The notes under the pieces were generated by a model. That model was not told the origin of the DNA. It saw only the letters and a list, made by a program, of their open reading frames with translations, and searched no databases. From assembly GCA_910583925.1 (NCBI GenBank), contig CAJTZJ010000001.1, positions 62,001 to 126,000 of the forward strand: a stretch of 64,000 bases of DNA. Reading direction: 5' to 3'. Position numbers and translations under genes: made by a program. Below, one piece after another: positions 25,901 through 34,316 of this stretch. The DNA comes from an uncultured Eubacterium sp. (GTDB lineage: Bacteria; Bacillota; Clostridia; Oscillospirales; Acutalibacteraceae). How positions within the stretch are numbered: the stretch's first letter is position 1; every line of letters starts with the position of its first letter.

Positions 25901-27520
25901 GAAGAAAATGCTTTTTCGAGAGCCCTTTGGCTTCCGCCAATTCCAGCTGATATTTATGTCGATGAATTATGTGAAAAATATAATTACAATAAAGATAACT
26001 TATTTAATTTATCAGTTTTGTTAGGTGAAATTGATGATCCTTCAAATCAAAAACAAAGGGCATTAATATATTCGTTTGGAAACGAAGGTAATTTATTATT
26101 GTTTGGTTCAATTGGAAGCGGCAAGTCCATGTTTTTAACAACTATGCTGTATTCTTTGTTGAAAGATTATAGCGCTAGTGAACTGAATGTGTATATTATA
26201 GATTTTGGTTCAGAAATTTTTGGCGCATTTAGTAAAGCACCGCAAGTTGCTGATGTTGTTTTTTCTACAGAACATGAAAAAATTAAAAATTTATTTAAAT
26301 TATTGTTGAATCAAATGTCAACAAGAAAGAAATTGTTTGCAGATTATGGTGGAACATATAAGGAATATATTTCTCATGCGAACAGCATATTACCGAATAT
26401 TGTAGTGATGGTTAATAATTTTGTTCCATTCTATGAAAATTATGAAGAATATGATGAATCATTGATGCACCTTTTAAGAGAAGGCAGTAAGTATGGAATT
26501 TATTTTGTAGTTACAGCGAATAATTTCAACGAAATGAGATATCGTATCATTCAAAATTTCAATCAGCAATTTGTTTTACAACAAAATGACACTAATGAAT
26601 ATGCAATTATTTTAGGTCCAACAGGTGGAATGTATCCGGCCAAATATGTTGGGAGAGGATTATTGTCTGATAACAAAAGAATTCTTGAGTTTCAAACAGC
26701 CAGAGCCTTTTATACCGATGATTTGGTTCAAAGCATTTCAGCTTTTTCTAATGAGTTATATATGAATTCATCAGAATTTGCAGACAAAATACCTGTATTG
26801 CCAGAAAATGTAAATTTGAAATATTTAGATTCGTTCCCAAGGAACATTTCAAGTTTTGCAATAGGTGTAGATTACAATTCATTGAAAATAGCTACGGTTA
26901 ATTTGGATAAACAACCTGTGCAAGCAATTTTGACTTATGATAAAGAAGATTGTGTGGATTTTTGTTTGGCAATTTCAAAATATGCATGTAGTTATGAAGA
27001 TGCGGAGGTTTTTGTCTTTGATTCATCAAAATTATTAGAAGAAATAGATGGTATTAATATTATTTCTGAAGATTTGGAAAATCAGTTTAATCAAGTTTAT
27101 AACTATGTTTATGAAAGAAATAATTCAATAAAGTCTAATAATGGGATTGTGCCAAAAGATTTGGATATGCACCAAGTATTTTGCATGTTTTTTGGACTTT
27201 CAAAATTCATTCAATCATTGTCAGTTGAGATGAAAAATAATATCAAAATTATGTTTGATAAACTTCAATCAAACTACAATGTTAAATTTTTTATATTTGA
27301 TAATAATGTCGATACAGCAAGCTATTCTCACGAAGACTGGTATAAAAGACAAGTTAATGGATCAGGAATTTGGGTTGGTGATGGCGTTACAGATCAGTAT
27401 GCATTCCCTATTACTAAGAGAATAAAGGATCTTTCTATTGATGTTGATAATGAGTATGGTTTTGTTATTAATAGAGGAAAAGCTACTCTTGTTAAATTGA
27501 TAAATGATAGTGAGGAGTAA
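22922..27520 (+). CDS. essC: Type VII secretion ATPase, EssC/YukB-like FtsK/SpoIIIE protein with FHA domain
   Basis: This 1532-residue protein is the motor of the locus. An FHA domain spans about residues 95-175 (IGRDIKNKIIYDNGCVSSRH, later SSNGTYVN), and two membrane helices lie near 255-315. ATPase domain D1 has Walker A GMTGSGKSE near 715 and Walker B LFIISDEFAE near 828. D2 has Walker A GSIGSGKS near 1061 but a degenerate Walker B (VVMVNNF). A third domain lacks a P-loop. This layout matches EssC/YukBA of Firmicutes T7SSb. The ATG at 22922 follows AAAAGGA, and an in-frame GTG at 22901 is an alternative. Confidence 0.93.
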   Translation: MIVSLFRKNRHITIHLPQRINGQYWLEDLDEKGNNIKIIGIEAIDNDWYIKSNKYTKIVNSSKECISEIKLEELRFYKLSSVRDYTEEYIYTEPDTDDRFIFTKYLAKGKSKLTIGRDIKNKIIYDNGCVSSRHATLLFDGVDSWSIIDEDSSNGTYVNEKKVTGKVDLESGDIIFILGLKIVIGGQFIAVNNPDEKVKINSSNLVNLPEQKINITELETDDNVENSFYFRSPKFQRNIETFKMKIDSPPQKEKQEEMPLAFVIGPSMTLGIASIFTAMSSIINYIGQDPLDRNFLSILPTIAMAIGMLAGTILWPILTKKVEKKNKAAREKGRKKKYVAYLNDCRETIQKASDAQKQILLENNPSIEQIAANREFWDHDLWSRQYGQRDFLNVRIGNGNIGFDSDIKFPEKSFSLDDDDLIDEVQKMASNDYSLKNVPVTHSIYNNKITGIASVVRNRTLLFINNLILQMTMFQSYDELKIVLIGNSKDIEEFQYLKWIPHFWNNEKSMRFLASSIDEIKELSNFINKEFDKRLEKDNDDKDKLEPHYVIIAADKELSRKAEFISKIINCDEECGFSLIFAYGEMKDLPKECSTVIEINNSISTIYDKDDLAGFKQTFEIETISNEIALQIAKELSNISLDLTSSSYELPAMLSFLDMFGVGKIEHLNALTRWKENNPVLSLQAPVGIDTNGELFMLDLHEKVHGPHGLIAGMTGSGKSEFIISFILSLALNYHPDEVSFILIDYKGGGLTGAFESDDYVLPHLAGTITNLDGSSIKRSLLSIESELRRRQTIFNEARRVSNEGTMDIYKYQKLYRNGVVREPLPHLFIISDEFAELKAQQPEFMDQLISTARIGRSLGVHLILATQKPSGVVDDQIWSNTRFRVCLKVQDKSDSMDMIKRADAAEISQTGRFYLQVGFNELFELGQSAWSGAPYIEKETSIETAELKKVSLLDNLGRETNKVKLNNDETLAGDVTLNQVVEINKYIYNLAQEENAFSRALWLPPIPADIYVDELCEKYNYNKDNLFNLSVLLGEIDDPSNQKQRALIYSFGNEGNLLLFGSIGSGKSMFLTTMLYSLLKDYSASELNVYIIDFGSEIFGAFSKAPQVADVVFSTEHEKIKNLFKLLLNQMSTRKKLFADYGGTYKEYISHANSILPNIVVMVNNFVPFYENYEEYDESLMHLLREGSKYGIYFVVTANNFNEMRYRIIQNFNQQFVLQQNDTNEYAIILGPTGGMYPAKYVGRGLLSDNKRILEFQTARAFYTDDLVQSISAFSNELYMNSSEFADKIPVLPENVNLKYLDSFPRNISSFAIGVDYNSLKIATVNLDKQPVQAILTYDKEDCVDFCLAISKYACSYEDAEVFVFDSSKLLEEIDGINIISEDLENQFNQVYNYVYERNNSIKSNNGIVPKDLDMHQVFCMFFGLSKFIQSLSVEMKNNIKIMFDKLQSNYNVKFFIFDNNVDTASYSHEDWYKRQVNGSGIWVGDGVTDQYAFPITKRIKDLSIDVDNEYGFVINRGKATLVKLINDSEE

Positions 27521-27521
27521 T

Positions 27522-27773
27522 ATGAAGGATATTTATTTACAAATTTATATTCCGTCGGAGAATAAAACGTTCGATATTAAAGCTTCTAGAAGTCTTTTAA
27601 TGTATCAATTAAGATCTATGATTTTTGATGTTATATCATCGGAAGTTGATGTTGAATTGCTAAAAAAGAGCAAGTCAACTCTATGTGACAAACAAAGCGG
27701 AATTATTTTCAATATTAACATGTCAATTGCTGAGTTGGGTTTAAGAAATGGCTCACAGTTGATGTTAATATAA
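27522..27773 (+). CDS. YukD/EsaB-like ubiquitin-fold T7SS protein
   Basis: An 83-residue protein starting one base after the essC stop, with GAGGAG as the ribosome binding site. The pattern of a short beta hairpin (YLQIYIPSENKTFDIKA), one helix and a C-terminal ELGLRNGSQLMLI strand fits the YukD/EsaB ubiquitin-like family. Those proteins are cytosolic components of T7SSb in Firmicutes. Tight coupling to essC supports the assignment. Confidence 0.78.
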   Translation: MKDIYLQIYIPSENKTFDIKASRSLLMYQLRSMIFDVISSEVDVELLKKSKSTLCDKQSGIIFNINMSIAELGLRNGSQLMLI

Positions 27774-27796
27774 AATATCAGAAAGGAGGGAACTTT

Positions 27797-28111
27797 GTGT
27801 CAGAAAGAATTATTAGAGTACAACCTTCAGAGTTGTCAACTGCTGCAAGTAATGTTACTTCTTATCGTAGTAATTATATAGAAAATTACAATGATATTAT
27901 CACTAAAGCAAATAATCTAACAACAACCTCTTGGGGCGGTACTGATGCTGAAGCTTTTGCACAAAAGGTTAATACATTCAAAAATACTTTTGCTCAAATG
28001 GAAAGTGTTTTACAGGAATATATTAATTTTTTGAATAATTCAGCTGAAGCCTATAAAAATGCACAAACAAATGTTACTAGTGCAGCAAATAGTTTAACAT
28101 CAAAAGTATAA
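27797..28111 (+). CDS. WXG100-family secreted protein (EsxA-like)
   Basis: A 104-residue helical-hairpin protein with the defining WGG turn (TTTSWGGTDAEAFAQKV, about residues 46-62) between two amphipathic helices, and no signal peptide. WXG100 proteins are secreted as dimers by the T7SS and are needed for its activity. It starts at GTG 27797 after GAAAGGAGGG, one of the strongest ribosome binding sites of the locus, consistent with high expression. It lies 11 bp before a second family member. Confidence 0.92.
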   Translation: MSERIIRVQPSELSTAASNVTSYRSNYIENYNDIITKANNLTTTSWGGTDAEAFAQKVNTFKNTFAQMESVLQEYINFLNNSAEAYKNAQTNVTSAANSLTSKV

Positions 28112-28122
28112 GGAGATAAAAT

Positions 28123-28443
28123 ATGTCAACTGTTAACGGAGTAAAAATTTCCATTCCTGAAATGACATCAGCAAAGTCTTCTTTAGAAACTTACAATCAA
28201 AATTTGATTGGAGAACTTAATAATGTTAAGTCATCAATGGATGCATTAAAGGGAACGGAAGTATGGAGTTCTGAAGGCGCAACTGCTATTCAGACAAAAT
28301 TTGATAATCTTTATCCTAAATTTAATGAGATACATAAGGTAATTGAAGATTATACAATTTTTCTTGGAAATACAATAAGTGGCTATGACAATACTGAGAC
28401 AGCAGTAGTAAGTCAGGCGAGAAATGTTAGTGATTGGAAATAA
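28123..28443 (+). CDS. WXG100-like protein with WSS turn
   Basis: A 106-residue two-helix protein of WXG100 size. The central turn reads VWSSEGATAIQTKF, so the Trp is kept but the classic WXG is WSSEG. It could pair with the preceding WXG100 protein as a heterodimer. Its last residues, ARNVSDWK, resemble the end of another small protein of this locus (32072-32374, ARRINDWK). The ATG follows AAGGAGAT. Confidence 0.85.
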   Translation: MSTVNGVKISIPEMTSAKSSLETYNQNLIGELNNVKSSMDALKGTEVWSSEGATAIQTKFDNLYPKFNEIHKVIEDYTIFLGNTISGYDNTETAVVSQARNVSDWK

Positions 28444-28451
28444 CAATCAAA

Positions 28452-28473
28452 CCCTGCCACTTTTGTGGCAGGG
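28452..28473 (+). terminator. GC-rich hairpin after the WXG100 pair
   Basis: CCCTGCCAC and GTGGCAGGG form a perfect 9-bp stem with a TTTT loop. There is no T tract after it, so it may be a partial terminator or an RNA-stabilising 3' end for the WXG100 messages. A possible promoter (TTTTCA-18-TATAAA at 28500-28529) lies just downstream. Confidence 0.55.
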
Positions 28474-28566
28474 GGATAAATTAGAAAATTTATATGATAT
28501 TTTCATAAATAAAATAGTTTTACTATAAAATCATAACTTTATTTATTGCACAGAGAGGTTTATCAA

Positions 28567-29118
28567 ATGAAAAAGAAAATATTTTCAAAGAAAGAACTTT
28601 TCAAGGAATTAAAAATACCTTTTAGAGTGGGAATTGGAGGTATTTTTTCGTTTGTCCCGTTGGTATATGTTATTATTGATCTCATTTTATATTTCAATTC
28701 AAATATTGTTTCAAAGAAAAACACAATTGGAAATTTAGTAATTGATTTGTTTATATTGTTGGTATTCACTTGTTTTATTGGTTTGAGATTGATATTGAAA
28801 AGTGTGAAAATAGTTAGATTTATTAATTCTGATTTATTTAATATTGAAATAGATGAAGTAATAGATAAGGATAATTTATCAACAAATGCTTATTCAAATA
28901 CTGTATATCGAGTCATCTTAAAACATAATAAAGGATTGCTTCCTCGTAATGAATGGAATAGTTTAAAAATAGGTTCAAAATGCTATGTTTTCAATATATT
29001 AGACAAAGAAACCATCATTAAAGATACTTCTATATATAATCTTGATGATGAACTGCTAAATAGAGTAAGTTGTTATCATGCAAAGCCAGAAAATACCGTT
29101 GAAAAATGTGAAGAATAG
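28567..29118 (+). CDS. Two-helix membrane protein of the T7SS locus, unknown function
   Basis: This 183-residue protein is not recognised. It has two hydrophobic segments near residues 20-45 and 55-75 (SFVPLVYVIIDLILYF; VIDLFILLVFTCFIGL) and a C-terminal soluble domain of about 100 residues with beta-strand-like patterns. The ATG at 28567 follows AGAGG, and a weak promoter may lie upstream. It is encoded between the WXG100 genes and a lipoprotein gene, so it could be a membrane component in place of the missing EsaA/EssA. Confidence 0.7.
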   Translation: MKKKIFSKKELFKELKIPFRVGIGGIFSFVPLVYVIIDLILYFNSNIVSKKNTIGNLVIDLFILLVFTCFIGLRLILKSVKIVRFINSDLFNIEIDEVIDKDNLSTNAYSNTVYRVILKHNKGLLPRNEWNSLKIGSKCYVFNILDKETIIKDTSIYNLDDELLNRVSCYHAKPENTVEKCEE

Positions 29119-29137
29119 TTTGGGAGAGAAATATATT

Positions 29138-31537
29138 ATGAAATACTTAAAAAAATTATTATGCTTATTTATAGCATTTACAATTATATTTGTGCAAACG
29201 GGATTTCTTTCAAGTTGTGCTAAACAAAATGACATGTATATTACAAATGGTGAATGGCTATCTATGGTTAATGAATCTTTTGGAATGGTATCTTATAATG
29301 AAAAAACTCCGTATATAGAAGAAATAGATTCAAATAATAAGTATTTTGATACAATTCAAATTGCTTGTGAATGGAACGTAATTGATAAAAATGAACCATT
29401 AAATATTGATGATAAATTAATTGTATCATATGCTTTGATTACATTGGTAAATTGTATAGATATGACGGATGCAACAAATAGTGATGAAGAAAAAATTACA
29501 TATGCTATTGATAATTTTGATAGAGAAATAAAAAAGAAAGATTTAGACAATAAAGTTAATCAAGAGGAAGCAGTTGATTTAATTAATTGTGCTAAAAATC
29601 TATGGGTAAACCATAAGTATTTAACTCCAGTTGAAGAAATATCATATGCTGAAGGTGTAAAAGATTTCTCAGTGGAGGATAGTAAAATAAGCAATTATAA
29701 ATCTTTAGAAGATGGGACAATTGTAATTCCTAAAAAATCAAATATAGACAAAGGTGCAGATATTAAAAAAGGAGATATTTATATACTTCCTTCAAATGGC
29801 GAAGTAATAGGTACAAATGCATATAAGGCTGAAAATGTGACAGAAGATAAAGATAATATTTATATTTCTAACTCGGATGAAGAACTTGATTTGTATGATG
29901 TTGCACAAAATATTAAGGTTGAAGAAACATTTTCTCCATCTATGGAAAATACAATTGTTTATGATGGTAATGGACAAGTTGTTTCTTCAGGAACAAATGT
30001 TGTAAGTACAACTGATGTAAATGTTAATAAGAAACCTGAGATTGTTCCCTTGGGGGTGTCTAATAGTCCAGAAGTTACATCTTGTGCTACAAAAGTATCT
30101 CATAAGTTCGAAATAGATGATTTTTCCATTACTTTGGAATACGATTTAAATGGTAAATTCGATTTGAAAACAACTATTGCTACAAAAAAAGATTTTATGG
30201 AACGTTCATCAGTACAGGGCTCATTCGCTGTAGGTGTAAGTGATTTGGACGTTACACAAAAAGTAGATTATAGTTGGTTTAAGTTAAAAGAAGCAACTAT
30301 GAAAGTTGATTATAAAACAGATACTGAATTCAAAGTTGCATATTCTAATAAAAAATCAGAAACTGTTGCTCCAAAAATGAGTAATGGTAATGGCAAATTT
30401 CTGTCAAATTTGAAGAAATCAGTTCTGAAAGATAAGGATACGGATTCTGGTGCAAAAACGATAAAAATTTGTAGTTTGGATGTATGGTCAATAGGTGTTT
30501 GTAGATTATGTTTAGACGTTAATTTGCAGATAAAATTTGATGGCTCCGTTTCTGTAGTAATTACTGAACATGGTTCAAAAGGACTTCAATATAAGAACGG
30601 TAATTTGAGACAAATAAATATAAGTGATAAAGATGTTGATGTGCAACTTAAAGCAAAAATAGAAGGTACTGTTGGTATAGGTCCAGCCCTTTATGTAGTT
30701 GGATTAAAGAAAGCAATTATTGGAGCTCAAATTAAATGCGGGCTTGGAGTTACGGTAGGAGTGACTTTGCATTTAGCAGATACGGAAAATCATTTGTTAG
30801 AAGAATCGAAATCGTTTAATGGCTATCCACCTGAAGTGTTAGATGAATTAGCACAACAAAATCTCATTGCTGATGCAAATGCTATAAAGGAAATTGCAGA
30901 ATCCCAAGGATGTACATATAGTACAGAAACAAGTGGAGATGTTAAATTACATTTAGATCGATGCTTTGATGTATCTGCTTATGTAATTCTAAAAATAGAA
31001 TTGACAGATACATCTTATGCTGCTGATATATTAGGTGGAAAAATAACTACGTCTTGGGAAATATTAGGTAGCAAAAATGCTAAATTTCTTAATGTGCATG
31101 TTGAAAATGGTAATTGGGACAAAGCATCCGCAACTTTTGGAAAAGCAGCAAACCAAGATTCTTGTACATTGAAGTATAAGCCGTTTGATCAGTCAGATGA
31201 AATGTCAACAGAATCAAATACAGAAGAATTTGGCAGTAACAAGGGTTTTGCAACTGAAAATATTTCATATTCACTGAATGAGGGTGCAACGAAAAAAATA
31301 GAGTTTACTTCTTTACCAAAAGGATATTCAAATAAAGATATTATTTTTGAATCGTCAGATAATAGTATTGCGACCGTTGCAAATGATGGTACGATTACAG
31401 GAAAATCGTCAGGTAATGCGATAATAAAAATAAGCACAAAAGATAAAAAATATTACACTGAATGTGTGGTATATGTATTGCAAAATCTTTCAATTGAAAA
31501 CAATTATTCAAAAGTATATGAATATTGTTATATTTGA
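29138..31537 (+). CDS. Predicted lipoprotein with C-terminal Big_2 Ig-like domain
   Basis: This 799-residue exported protein starts MKYLKKLLCLFIAFTIIF and continues to a lipobox-like LSSC near residue 27, so it is probably lipid-anchored outside the membrane. The middle is not recognised and is rich in beta-strand-like and charged stretches. The last 90 residues form a bacterial Ig-like (Big_2) domain (EFTSLPKGYSNKDIIFESSD, then ATVANDGTITGKSSGNAIIK). The chosen ATG at 29138 follows GGGAGAG and gives a clean signal peptide. It may help anchor or extend the secretion machine at the surface. Confidence 0.8.
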   Translation: MKYLKKLLCLFIAFTIIFVQTGFLSSCAKQNDMYITNGEWLSMVNESFGMVSYNEKTPYIEEIDSNNKYFDTIQIACEWNVIDKNEPLNIDDKLIVSYALITLVNCIDMTDATNSDEEKITYAIDNFDREIKKKDLDNKVNQEEAVDLINCAKNLWVNHKYLTPVEEISYAEGVKDFSVEDSKISNYKSLEDGTIVIPKKSNIDKGADIKKGDIYILPSNGEVIGTNAYKAENVTEDKDNIYISNSDEELDLYDVAQNIKVEETFSPSMENTIVYDGNGQVVSSGTNVVSTTDVNVNKKPEIVPLGVSNSPEVTSCATKVSHKFEIDDFSITLEYDLNGKFDLKTTIATKKDFMERSSVQGSFAVGVSDLDVTQKVDYSWFKLKEATMKVDYKTDTEFKVAYSNKKSETVAPKMSNGNGKFLSNLKKSVLKDKDTDSGAKTIKICSLDVWSIGVCRLCLDVNLQIKFDGSVSVVITEHGSKGLQYKNGNLRQINISDKDVDVQLKAKIEGTVGIGPALYVVGLKKAIIGAQIKCGLGVTVGVTLHLADTENHLLEESKSFNGYPPEVLDELAQQNLIADANAIKEIAESQGCTYSTETSGDVKLHLDRCFDVSAYVILKIELTDTSYAADILGGKITTSWEILGSKNAKFLNVHVENGNWDKASATFGKAANQDSCTLKYKPFDQSDEMSTESNTEEFGSNKGFATENISYSLNEGATKKIEFTSLPKGYSNKDIIFESSDNSIATVANDGTITGKSSGNAIIKISTKDKKYYTECVVYVLQNLSIENNYSKVYEYCYI

Positions 31538-31551
31538 TTAAGGTGATTTAT

Positions 31552-32070
31552 ATGTTAGTAGATGTTAATTTAGCTAATTATCAAGCTAATCAATTACGTA
31601 ATTATTTATCGCAACTAAATAGTGTATTAGATAGTCTTAAAAATTATAAATCCTCAATTGATACAAATTGGCAAGGTGATGAAGTTAAATTTATTGATAA
31701 TGCTATTGATAAAATCAATCGCAGAATTCAAAATCTTCAACAAAATATAAATTTGACTGCGAATAATATCATTAATTCTGCAAATCAAATTCGTCAGGAA
31801 GAAATACAAGCGGAGCAGCGCAGACAGGCTGAAATCGCCAGGAAAAAAAGGCTTGAAGAGGAAAGAAGAAAAGCTGCTGAGCAATTTGCTCAGCAGCAGG
31901 CTCTTGCTAATGCTAAAGCCAAAGAAGAAGCTGCAATGAAAGAAGTAATGGATAAAATTAATAAGGTATCGAATAAAACGAAAAAGAATAAGCTTATTGC
32001 TAAGTCAAAAGAAAATGGTATAACAGCCGACGAGCTTGAAAAATATTATAAGAAGATTATGGGTAAATAA
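31552..32070 (+). CDS. WXG-motif protein with charged coiled-coil tail
   Basis: A 172-residue protein whose first 90 residues look like a WXG100-type helical hairpin (NWQG at about residues 42-45, then DEVKFIDNAIDKI). It continues into a long Gln/Glu/Arg/Ala-rich coiled coil (QRRQAEIARKKRLEEERRKA) and a Lys-rich C-terminus. It has no signal peptide. It could be a T7SS substrate or a chaperone. The ATG follows AAGGTGAT. The next gene starts two bases after its stop codon. Confidence 0.8.
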   Translation: MLVDVNLANYQANQLRNYLSQLNSVLDSLKNYKSSIDTNWQGDEVKFIDNAIDKINRRIQNLQQNINLTANNIINSANQIRQEEIQAEQRRQAEIARKKRLEEERRKAAEQFAQQQALANAKAKEEAAMKEVMDKINKVSNKTKKNKLIAKSKENGITADELEKYYKKIMGK

Positions 32071-32071
32071 G

Positions 32072-32374
32072 ATGGCAGTAAAAATAAAAATCAGGATAAC
32101 TTCAGTAAAAAATGCTAATTCTAAATTGCCTTCGGCAAAATTGAAAGTTAATAATGTTAAAAATGGTATCAATTCGGTTAGAAATAATGTTCAATCAAAT
32201 GTTAAGGCAAGATTTAATGTCGCAAATTCATTAGATAATATTTACAGAGAATCAGCAAAAATAGAAAATTCAATACAAGAATTATATAGAACTGTTAATA
32301 AATGTACCGATATTTACATAGCTGCTGATGATTCAGTTAAGGCTAAAGCACGAAGAATTAACGATTGGAAATAG
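32072..32374 (+). CDS. Small helical protein of the T7SS locus with DWK C-terminus
   Basis: A 100-residue basic protein of unknown family. The N-terminal half is rich in Val, Lys and Asn (KLPSAKLKVNNVKNGINSVR) and the C-terminal half is predicted helical. It ends ARRINDWK, closely like the end of the WXG100-like protein at 28123-28443. The ATG at 32072 is placed two bases after the previous stop, so translation is probably coupled. It may be a co-secreted partner. Confidence 0.72.
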   Translation: MAVKIKIRITSVKNANSKLPSAKLKVNNVKNGINSVRNNVQSNVKARFNVANSLDNIYRESAKIENSIQELYRTVNKCTDIYIAADDSVKAKARRINDWK

Positions 32375-32381
32375 TCAAGAC

Positions 32382-33530
32382 ATGATAAAGTTCAAAGAAA
32401 AAAATAAAAAAGATAAAGAACTTTTGATTACTAAATTAAGTTCAAAGGATAAAATTAATACAGGAGAAATTGAAAGATTATTAGGTGGAAAATTAGAAGG
32501 CTTTTTACCTCTTATTTGTGAAGGTAAAAGGGCTGCTAAAACACTTATATATGACAAAACAAATGTTGTAACCTTAAAAAATTATCTTTCAAAACCACAA
32601 ACTAAAGAACGTTTTATCAATGTTCTTCAACAAATATCCAATGTAATGCGAACTTGTGAAGAATATGGAATGTCTTATGAAAAACTTATATTGGATTGTG
32701 ATTATGTTTTTGTTGATTATATTACGGAACAATTACTTTTTGTTTATTATCCGGTTGAAACATATGAATCTGAAGAAATAATTGTAAAATTTATTCAACA
32801 GGTTTCAAGTTATGTCAATGGTTCAAAGAATGGAAACATTGATTTTATTATAGATTTTAGAAAATATGCTGATTCATTAAAATATTTTGCTTTAGTTGAT
32901 TTTGAGCGGAAAATTGAGTTAATGTCAAAAGGTATTTCTGTTGATGATAAAAAGAAACCTCATAAAAGGCATCATTATTCTGGTCGAATGGTGTTTAATC
33001 CTTTTGATGATGTTCCAAAGTATGACAGCCAGGATAATGAAATTTTCAATAAATGTATTTGTTCAAAATGTAATATTGAATATGCTTTAGGTACTAAATA
33101 TTGTGCTGAGTGTGGTGAAAATTTAACACCAATTAGAGGAAATACGGAAACAGCTGATAAAGAGATTCCATTAACATCTATACCATCAAAAAAGAATAGA
33201 CAAACTAAGATAATGATAAAAAAGGAAGATGTAGTCTATCCATCATTACTTCGTATTTATAATAATGAAGAAATTGAAATAAATAAGTCAGAATTTCTTA
33301 TGGGATATGATAATGATTGTGATTATTCATTTCAAGATAATGATTTAATTAGTGGACATCATGCAAAAATATTATTAATTAATGAGAATATTTATATTAT
33401 TGATAATCATTCAACAAATGGTACTTATATTAATGATGAAGAAATTCCCTATGGAAAAAAGATGTTGTTAAATTATGGTGACAAAATAACTTTGGCTGAT
33501 GAAGAATTTGTTTTGAGAGGAAACAATTAA
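32382..33530 (+). CDS. DUF6382/zinc-ribbon/FHA protein
   Basis: A 382-residue cytosolic protein. The N-terminal 190 residues resemble the DUF6382 region found in FHA proteins of Firmicutes, which recalls the EssB pseudokinase but lacks a membrane helix. A zinc ribbon (CICSKCN with CAECG, about residues 224-246) follows. The C-terminal FHA domain (about 290-380) has the phosphothreonine-binding pattern ISGHHAKILL and NHSTNGTYIN. FHA domains bind phosphothreonine, so it is a likely reader of the adjacent kinase. It overlaps the phosphatase start by one base. Confidence 0.8.
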   Translation: MIKFKEKNKKDKELLITKLSSKDKINTGEIERLLGGKLEGFLPLICEGKRAAKTLIYDKTNVVTLKNYLSKPQTKERFINVLQQISNVMRTCEEYGMSYEKLILDCDYVFVDYITEQLLFVYYPVETYESEEIIVKFIQQVSSYVNGSKNGNIDFIIDFRKYADSLKYFALVDFERKIELMSKGISVDDKKKPHKRHHYSGRMVFNPFDDVPKYDSQDNEIFNKCICSKCNIEYALGTKYCAECGENLTPIRGNTETADKEIPLTSIPSKKNRQTKIMIKKEDVVYPSLLRIYNNEEIEINKSEFLMGYDNDCDYSFQDNDLISGHHAKILLINENIYIIDNHSTNGTYINDEEIPYGKKMLLNYGDKITLADEEFVLRGNN

Positions 33531-34303
33531 TGAATTATATATATGGTTTGCAAAGTGATGTAGGTATTATAAAAGATACCAATCAAGATGCAGTTGCTGT
33601 AAAAACTGTTGATACAAGTTTTGGAAAAGTAGTTTTTGCGATTGTTTGTGATGGTATGGGTGGATACGAAAAGGGCGAAGTAGCGAGTGCAAGTATGACA
33701 AATGCTATGATCAAATGGTTTGACAATGACTTCCCTTCTTTAGGAGAAGACTTTACTTTTGAAGATATAACTAATCAATGGAACTATATAATTCAATCAA
33801 TGAATGAAAAAATAATTAGTTACGGACGAATTCATTGCCCTAAAACAGGTTTGGGGACAACACTATCTATGATACTTATTATGAAAAACAAGTTTTTTGT
33901 TGGACATATAGGTGATTCAAGAATTTACAAGATTTTCAACAATAAAATTGTTCAACTTACTGAAGATCACACTCTTGTTGCGCAAAAAATTGCAAGGAAA
34001 GAAATAAGTGAAGATGAACTTGAAACTGATGATGAGAGAAATGTTTTAACACAATGTATTGGAAAATTAAGACGCATATCCCCACAATTTAAATATGGAA
34101 CTGTTGAAAACGATAATATATTTTTATTGTGTTCGGATGGTTTTAGACATGAAATTACTAAAGACGAAATGTTGAATACGCTTAAATCGGAAAATAATAA
34201 TAGCAGTAATGATATACAGGTGAATATTGCACGTTTAATTGAAAGAGCTGAGCAACGAAAAGAAGAAGATAATATTACCGCTGTTGTTATAAAAATATGT
34301 TAG
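33530..34303 (+). CDS. PP2C-family Ser/Thr phosphatase
   Basis: This 257-residue enzyme shows the bacterial PP2C motifs in order: the NQDAVAV region near residue 19, IVCDGMGGYEKGEVAS near 40, GLGTTLSMIL near 105, HIGDSRIYKI, LLCSDGFRHEI and the final EEDNITAVVIKI. The metal-binding aspartates are present. It should remove phosphate from Ser/Thr residues added by the kinase encoded next to it. The ATG overlaps the preceding stop codon (TAATG), so expression is coupled. Confidence 0.95.
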   Translation: MNYIYGLQSDVGIIKDTNQDAVAVKTVDTSFGKVVFAIVCDGMGGYEKGEVASASMTNAMIKWFDNDFPSLGEDFTFEDITNQWNYIIQSMNEKIISYGRIHCPKTGLGTTLSMILIMKNKFFVGHIGDSRIYKIFNNKIVQLTEDHTLVAQKIARKEISEDELETDDERNVLTQCIGKLRRISPQFKYGTVENDNIFLLCSDGFRHEITKDEMLNTLKSENNNSSNDIQVNIARLIERAEQRKEEDNITAVVIKIC

Positions 34304-34316
34304 ATTGAGGTAAAAG

